Of a stretch of DNA of 64,000 bases, positions 59,980 to 64,000 are shown piece by piece. A program made the translations under genes and the position numbers. The notes under the pieces were generated by a model. That model did not search any database. It saw nothing but the letters and a program-made list of their open reading frames with translations, and was not told the origin of the DNA. The DNA is from an uncultured Flavobacteriales bacterium. Its GTDB lineage: Bacteria > Bacteroidota > Bacteroidia > Flavobacteriales_D > Sanyastnellaceae. Every line of letters starts with the position of its first letter. Position 1 is the first letter of the stretch. The DNA lies in contig CALJKR010000083.1 of NCBI GenBank assembly GCA_937974555.1, forward strand, positions 66,667-130,666. Direction: 5' to 3'.

Positions 59980-61287
59980 TTATCGTTCAATTTTATCCAA
60001 CCGAAGAAATACATCCCAGTATTTTTCTTTGTTCATGTCCACCCAATGGATTTGAAAATATCGGTATTGATAGGTTTGAATTTGACAAAGGATGATTAAA
60101 ATAATAATCAACCCTTGGATTGAAATTTTCCAAGATTTTCTTTCTGAATGCTGAATGAAATCCGCAATGGGCCAAGTAAAAAGAAATAGAAATTCTATAT
60201 ACACCCGAGATGAAAAACTGCCGCCGTAATACCACATCCACCATGAGGATAGCACATAGGTGATTGTCGTGAAGAAAAAGAATGCATAAAATTTTTGTTT
60301 AGCAAAACTCCCGCGGCTAATCAGGCCCAGCAAGAGACCTACCAGACAAATGGGCGTGTAAAGAAAAAGACCTTTTTTGTAACTGAAGAGAATATCCATC
60401 ATGTGGGGATCTGAAAAGTGGAAACCTTCTTCACCGTAAGAGTATACCCACCAATCCCCAGTGGCCAATTTGTAATAGAGCATTTGGATGGCCACGGGAA
60501 TCGCGAAGCAAAAAACGGCCCATACAAGGGTAAACTTGAAAGCATGAAATTGCTTGGTTAAAAATTGGAGAATGTCTTTTGGACGGTCAAACAACATAGG
60601 GAGTCCCAAAACGATAAGACCATTAACCGGCCTCAAAATCACGATCATTCCCAAAACCAGGGAAGAGAGCAGGAGCCATTTTGATTTTAATTCAATTAAA
60701 AATATGGTGGTAATGAGTAGCCACAAATTGATGAAGAAAAATGAATAGACATGTGACATTCCACCTTCACCAATGATGTAATAAAACAAGTGCGTTCCGA
60801 CACCGCAAATCACCACTGCCCATAAAGCGGCAGTGTCTGAAATGCTTTTCAATCGGAGCCATCGATATAGACAGTACAATCCTGCGAGCCCGTAAAAAAT
60901 GGCGGCAAGATTGACACCAACCGGGTACCAATAGGAATAGCCATCAGCTTCCTTCCCCGTCAGTAAGGTCAATCCGTGGGAAATAAAAAAGAAGGGCATC
61001 TGTGCCACGGCAACACCGATGTAATATTTATCGATGACATGGTTTTTCCAACCAATGCGATAATCATAATAGGTGTTTACATTGTAGTATTTTTCTTTTT
61101 CAATGTGGTCAAAGAAACCAAAATTTAAGTCGTGGTAGATGAAAACAGCGGGCAGGTAGGCGTAGTATCCTTTGGCATCGGCCTCAAGGATATACTGCCA
61201 ATTTCGTTTACCAAAATTCAGATTGGATGAAACCCAAATCAAGATGATTGTGAGTAGACTGAAAATTATCTTGAACTTCCTGGACAT
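59980..61287 (-). CDS. Polytopic membrane protein, GT-C glycosyltransferase-like
   Basis: A 435-residue inner-membrane protein with about ten predicted helices. The first large loop after helix 1 (LEADAKGYYAYLPAVFIYHDLNFG) has an Asp in the position of the catalytic acid of GT-C glycosyltransferases (PMT/ArnT-like), which is the basis of the inference. The function is not assigned. The frame is open to 61443, but that extension overlaps the divergent lipoprotein gene; ATG at 61287. TACTTTTG on the minus strand ends 4 nt upstream. Confidence 0.65.
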   Translation of the reverse strand: MSRKFKIIFSLLTIILIWVSSNLNFGKRNWQYILEADAKGYYAYLPAVFIYHDLNFGFFDHIEKEKYYNVNTYYDYRIGWKNHVIDKYYIGVAVAQMPFFFISHGLTLLTGKEADGYSYWYPVGVNLAAIFYGLAGLYCLYRWLRLKSISDTAALWAVVICGVGTHLFYYIIGEGGMSHVYSFFFINLWLLITTIFLIELKSKWLLLSSLVLGMIVILRPVNGLIVLGLPMLFDRPKDILQFLTKQFHAFKFTLVWAVFCFAIPVAIQMLYYKLATGDWWVYSYGEEGFHFSDPHMMDILFSYKKGLFLYTPICLVGLLLGLISRGSFAKQKFYAFFFFTTITYVLSSWWMWYYGGSFSSRVYIEFLFLFTWPIADFIQHSERKSWKISIQGLIIILIILCQIQTYQYRYFQIHWVDMNKEKYWDVFLRLDKIER

Positions 61288-61291
61288 GAAA

Positions 61292-61299
61292 CAAAAGTA
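61292..61299 (-). promoter_or_regulatory. -7 promoter box of the membrane GT-like gene
   Basis: Minus-strand TACTTTTG ends 4 nt before the ATG at 61287. The divergent TPR gene begins 60 bp away. Confidence 0.6.
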
Positions 61300-61347
61300 C
61301 GTAGTTAACTCAGAAAGGTGATGTATTTTAGTGCCATCCAAATCAAT

Positions 61348-62391
61348 ATGAATAAAGTTAATTTCTTTTTTGCGGTGGTCCTGGCCTCCATGGTGGCTGT
61401 GGGAATTTTGTCCACGGGTTGCGGCTCTTCCAACGCACCACAATCTGTACAGAGTAAGAATGGACCGGATAGTGTTTTAACGGCTTTGAATCAAAGAATT
61501 TTGGACGATCCGGAGAACTATATAAACTACGTGGACCGTGCGCGTTACCTTGGCCAGATTAGCCAATTTGCCGATGCCTTTAAAGATATTCAGCGGGCCA
61601 TGGAATTGGATAGCAACAAGGCGGTGGTCCATTATGAAAAGGGAGAGTTGTTTTGGAAACAGCAGGATGTCCAGCACGCTTTTTTATGTTACAAGAAGAG
61701 CATTGAGAAGGAACCTCAATATGTGGACGGTTTGATTAAAACAGCGAGTATAGAGATCTTATTGAATAACTTCGACGTGGCGATGGACCATTTGGACAAT
61801 GTGTTGAAAGTGCAAATGACAAACCCACAAGCGTACTATTTCAAGGCGCGTTTGTTCAAGGCCAAAAAGGATACTGTGAATGCAATATCGTCCTATCAAA
61901 CCGCAGTGGAAGTGGATCCTGAATTTTACGATGCGTACATTGAATTGGCTTTGTTGATGGCTGCGCAGGGCAACGATTTGGCTGAAGAGTATTACAAGAC
62001 AGCCATTCAATTGCGTCCAAGGAGCATCGAAGTTTGGTATAACCGGGCAATGTTCCTTCAAGAGAATGGTGCACGCAAGAACGAGTATTATAATTTGGCT
62101 TTGAATTGTTACGATACCATCGCTAAAATTGACGGTAATTTTAGCACCGCATTCTATAACAAAGGCTTTGTGTATTGCACGTATCTAAAAGAGTACACCA
62201 AGGGGGTAGAGAATTTCACGCAGGCCATTAAACTTTTCCCTTCTTATTTTCAAGCCTATTACAGTCGTGGTGTCTGCTATGAAAAAATGGGAAACAAGAA
62301 ATTGGCGCTGGCGGATTATGAGATGGCGTTGAAGATTAAGCCCGATTACGATGAAGCGGCGATTGGAAAAGGCAGAATTTTAGGAAACTAA
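61348..62391 (+). CDS. TPR-repeat lipoprotein
   Basis: A 347-residue lipoprotein (lipobox LSTGC, Cys25) followed by about eight tetratricopeptide repeats over residues 45-345, for example DAFKDIQRAMELDSNKAVVHYEKGE and SYFQAYYSRGVCYEKMGNKKLALADYEMALKI. TPR lipoproteins act as scaffolds in envelope complexes; relatives in Bacteroidota include assembly factors of gliding and secretion machinery. ATG at 61348 is preferred over the GTG/ATG at 61318-61321. The stop overlaps that of convergent lpxH by 4 bp. Confidence 0.88.
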   Translation: MNKVNFFFAVVLASMVAVGILSTGCGSSNAPQSVQSKNGPDSVLTALNQRILDDPENYINYVDRARYLGQISQFADAFKDIQRAMELDSNKAVVHYEKGELFWKQQDVQHAFLCYKKSIEKEPQYVDGLIKTASIEILLNNFDVAMDHLDNVLKVQMTNPQAYYFKARLFKAKKDTVNAISSYQTAVEVDPEFYDAYIELALLMAAQGNDLAEEYYKTAIQLRPRSIEVWYNRAMFLQENGARKNEYYNLALNCYDTIAKIDGNFSTAFYNKGFVYCTYLKEYTKGVENFTQAIKLFPSYFQAYYSRGVCYEKMGNKKLALADYEMALKIKPDYDEAAIGKGRILGN

Positions 62392-63128
62392 ATTTCCCAC
62401 TTTTTTAGTTCAAATCCATTTTGATCCAATACGCCGTAGGTGTAATGGTGCAACCAATCTCCTAAATTCCAATACGAACTTCTTTCATTCACCTTCATCT
62501 CTCCTGGGAAATGGCGGTGACCAAAAATGTAGAGATCATGGTGCTGCTTGTATTCTTCTTGTTGACAATGTTGAAATAGCCATTCTTGGTCGCCATGAAA
62601 AATCTTGTCTTTTTCTATGGCTTTGCCTCTGCTGTAACCGGACATCGAAGAGGCAAGCCAAATTCCAAAATTGGGATGCAGCCTAGCAAATAACCATTGA
62701 CAAATGCTGCTGTCGAAAAAGGCTTTCATGAATTTGTATGCGTGGTCACCAGGACCCAACCCATCTCCATGACCCACCATCACTTTTTTATCATGTAAAG
62801 AAATGCTGATGGGTTTGCGCAGCAATTGAATGCCACATTCTTGGGGCAGGTAATCAAAGATCCACATGTCATGATTACCAGTAAACCAATAAACAGGAAT
62901 TCCACTGTCGGTGATTTCGGCTATTTTACCCAGACATCTGACAAAGCCTCTGGGAACAGCTCGCTTGTACTCAAACCAAAAATCAAAAACATCTCCTACC
63001 AAATAAATGGCATCCGCATCATGTGATGCAGCATCTAACCAAGCTACAAAAGCCTTCTCACGTTTCAAGCTTGAGTCGTGAGAAGGACTTCCGAGGTGCA
63101 AGTCAGATATGAAATAGGTTTTCCTCAT
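62388..63128 (-). CDS. lpxH: UDP-2,3-diacylglucosamine diphosphatase
   Basis: Calcineurin-like phosphoesterase of lipid A synthesis, converting UDP-2,3-diacylglucosamine to lipid X. The 246-residue protein has the complete dimetal motifs: SDLHLG (Asp9, His11), GDVFDFW (Asp46), GNHDMW (Asn85-His86), VGHGDGLG (His120) and the C-terminal GHRHFPG. The ATG overlaps the stop of the barrel gene upstream (ATGA). Confidence 0.92.
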   Translation of the reverse strand: MRKTYFISDLHLGSPSHDSSLKREKAFVAWLDAASHDADAIYLVGDVFDFWFEYKRAVPRGFVRCLGKIAEITDSGIPVYWFTGNHDMWIFDYLPQECGIQLLRKPISISLHDKKVMVGHGDGLGPGDHAYKFMKAFFDSSICQWLFARLHPNFGIWLASSMSGYSRGKAIEKDKIFHGDQEWLFQHCQQEEYKQHHDLYIFGHRHFPGEMKVNERSSYWNLGDWLHHYTYGVLDQNGFELKKWEI

Positions 63129-63889
63129 TCCAATTTTGAAAGTGTTTTTCCAACGACTTCAAATGGATTTAGCGTAGTCAAGTTCATTCGGAATGTGATG
63201 CTCTGCAACCATTTGATGTTGTTGGCTTTTTGCGCGTCCAAAATGTTTTGAGATGAAATGACCGGAATGTATATATCCATTAAATTTTGAGCAACAGTAT
63301 AGTGTACCCCGGCGCTCCACATAAAGGTAGTTGCATTTTTTGCATCTGAATCCCAACCGTTGTAGAAGCTACTTAGAACATTGGCTGCGGATACTTTGTT
63401 GATTCCCCATGCACTGGCTCCGTATACTTTCAAAGGCAATGAATAGGGGATGCTGCATTCCAAACGAGCGGAAATCAATCGGAAATTGAAATTTTGTGCG
63501 GCAGGGGTAGCCAATAATCCATGTCCATTTTGAATTTGTTGTGACCAAATACCATCGGTTTCAGAACGTCCCATGTACAATTGGTTGAAAGCAAAATCTG
63601 CATCACCAGTCATTCCACCTGGTTTCCATGGAGTCAAGACACCGCGATGATTGGCCCCTGAGAAAAAGGTAAAGTCGATGGATCTAGAATCTTGCAAGTT
63701 GTAGAAGAATGAATAACCTACAGTGGTTGATCTTTGACTGGCTGTGCGACTGCCATCAGTAATGTCCTTGGTGTAATTGAAATGATAATCCAAGCGATGA
63801 ACCAAATTGAATTTTCTACCGATGTGGTAATTGAAGTGAACGAATTGGCTGAAACTGGGATAAGTCAATGCATTTTGATTGAGGGCATT
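63125..63889 (-). CDS. C-terminal barrel of a probable M1-type envelope protein, 5' end missing
   Basis: The last ~255 residues of an outer-membrane barrel-like protein: FVHFNYHIGRKFNLVHRLDYHFNYTKD through the final strand SITFRMNLTTLNPFEVVG. The ending resembles the C-terminal barrel region of large M1-family peptidase-like proteins of Bacteroidota (STFTLNLNxLNPF-type); the assignment is tentative because the catalytic part is not present. The stop overlaps the lpxH start. Upstream of about 63890 the frame continues into unrelated GC-rich sequence, so the native 5' part is missing. Confidence 0.55.
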   Translation of the reverse strand, partial: NALNQNALTYPSFSQFVHFNYHIGRKFNLVHRLDYHFNYTKDITDGSRTASQRSTTVGYSFFYNLQDSRSIDFTFFSGANHRGVLTPWKPGGMTGDADFAFNQLYMGRSETDGIWSQQIQNGHGLLATPAAQNFNFRLISARLECSIPYSLPLKVYGASAWGINKVSAANVLSSFYNGWDSDAKNATTFMWSAGVHYTVAQNLMDIYIPVISSQNILDAQKANNIKWLQSITFRMNLTTLNPFEVVGKTLSKLE

Positions 63890-64000
63890 GGTTTCAATTG
63901 AGCGCTGCAACAACTCGCGTTGGTAGGCGTCCACCGCGTCCCATTTGTTGACGGCCAACACCACAGCGCGGCCACTCTCCAAGATGTAGCCTGCAATGTG
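63890..64000 (-). pseudogene. der: Fragment of a proteobacterial-type Der (EngA) GTPase fused in frame
   Basis: Reading inward from the window edge, this stretch encodes IAGYILESGRAVVLAVNKWD and then AVDAYQRELLQRSIET, the G4 (NKWD) region of the second GTPase domain of Der. The segment (IAGYILESGR, DAYQRE) looks like the Burkholderiales form rather than a Bacteroidota one. I count 60 G+C in the last 100 bases, against roughly 42% elsewhere. After IET the sequence becomes the barrel protein. It is probably a chimeric join rather than a gene. Confidence 0.75.

Overview
The window comes from a Bacteroidota chromosome outside the gut Bacteroidales, most likely a free-living Flavobacteriales or Sphingobacteriales-like lineage (the rank below phylum is my inference). 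The evidence is type IX secretion cargo with both type A and type B sorting domains, families largely confined to the phylum (DUF5683, DUF3078, DUF2490, DUF5916, SLC45-type MFS), BshC for bacillithiol, a TonB-dependent receptor with a carboxypeptidase-like N-terminus, and promoters matching the Bacteroidota -7 box TAnnTTTG. Gene content is mostly core metabolism, envelope and information processing. I see no rRNA, tRNA, CRISPR array, insertion sequence or prophage.

Layout. 1-3.9 kb: minus-strand operon parA-parB-DUF5683-dapB-lepB, with a parS-like element in the parA leader. 4-8.4 kb: envelope genes (lipoprotein, SpoIID, DUF2490, YkgJ). 8.4-17.5 kb: SPOR-like protein, xerD, rpmE2, DUF3078, a protein built of 25-residue repeats, pyrR-pyrB, STAS protein, T9SS type A cargo, rnz, and a dihydroorotase-like protein lacking metal ligands. 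17.5-28 kb: BatA-like protein, LolD-like ATPase, sucC, an acetyltransferase whose start lies in the sucC terminator, DPP III, apaG, RNA-binding protein, thioredoxin-like protein, lgt, mtaB. 28-36.7 kb: seven-gene minus run TBDR-ABC exporter-unknown-P-type ATPase-membrane protein-enoyl-CoA hydratase-DUF551. 36.7-42.3 kb: DUF5916 protein, then ECF sigma, candidate anti-sigma factor, barrel protein and T9SS type B cargo. 42.3-50.6 kb: bshC, unknown, proS, Tyr/Gly-rich lipoprotein with FadL-like porin, ribA, MFS. 50.6-54.4 kb: repeat-rich stretch, carA, a small islet with nested palindromes, DUF6934 and a 55-residue ORF, then a four-helix membrane protein with a CDF transporter. 54.4-63.9 kb: dnaN, nucleoside phosphorylase, SirB1-like protein, small ORFs, recA, membrane glycosyltransferase-like protein, TPR lipoprotein, lpxH and the C-terminal barrel of a probable M1-type protein.

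Two window-wide patterns stand out. First, many genes carry TAnnTTTG (or TAnnTTCG) only 4-7 nt before the start codon, which predicts leaderless or nearly leaderless mRNAs; the divergent TBDR/DUF5916 pair has two such boxes arranged as mirror images in 34 bp. Second, genes are packed tightly: same-strand neighbours overlap by TAATG, ATGA or GTGA, and five convergent pairs abut or overlap at their stops.

The last ~110 bases do not belong with the rest. They are GC-rich and encode, in frame, a segment of a proteobacterial-type Der (EngA) GTPase fused to the Bacteroidota barrel protein. The simplest reading is a chimeric assembly join at the end of a contig.
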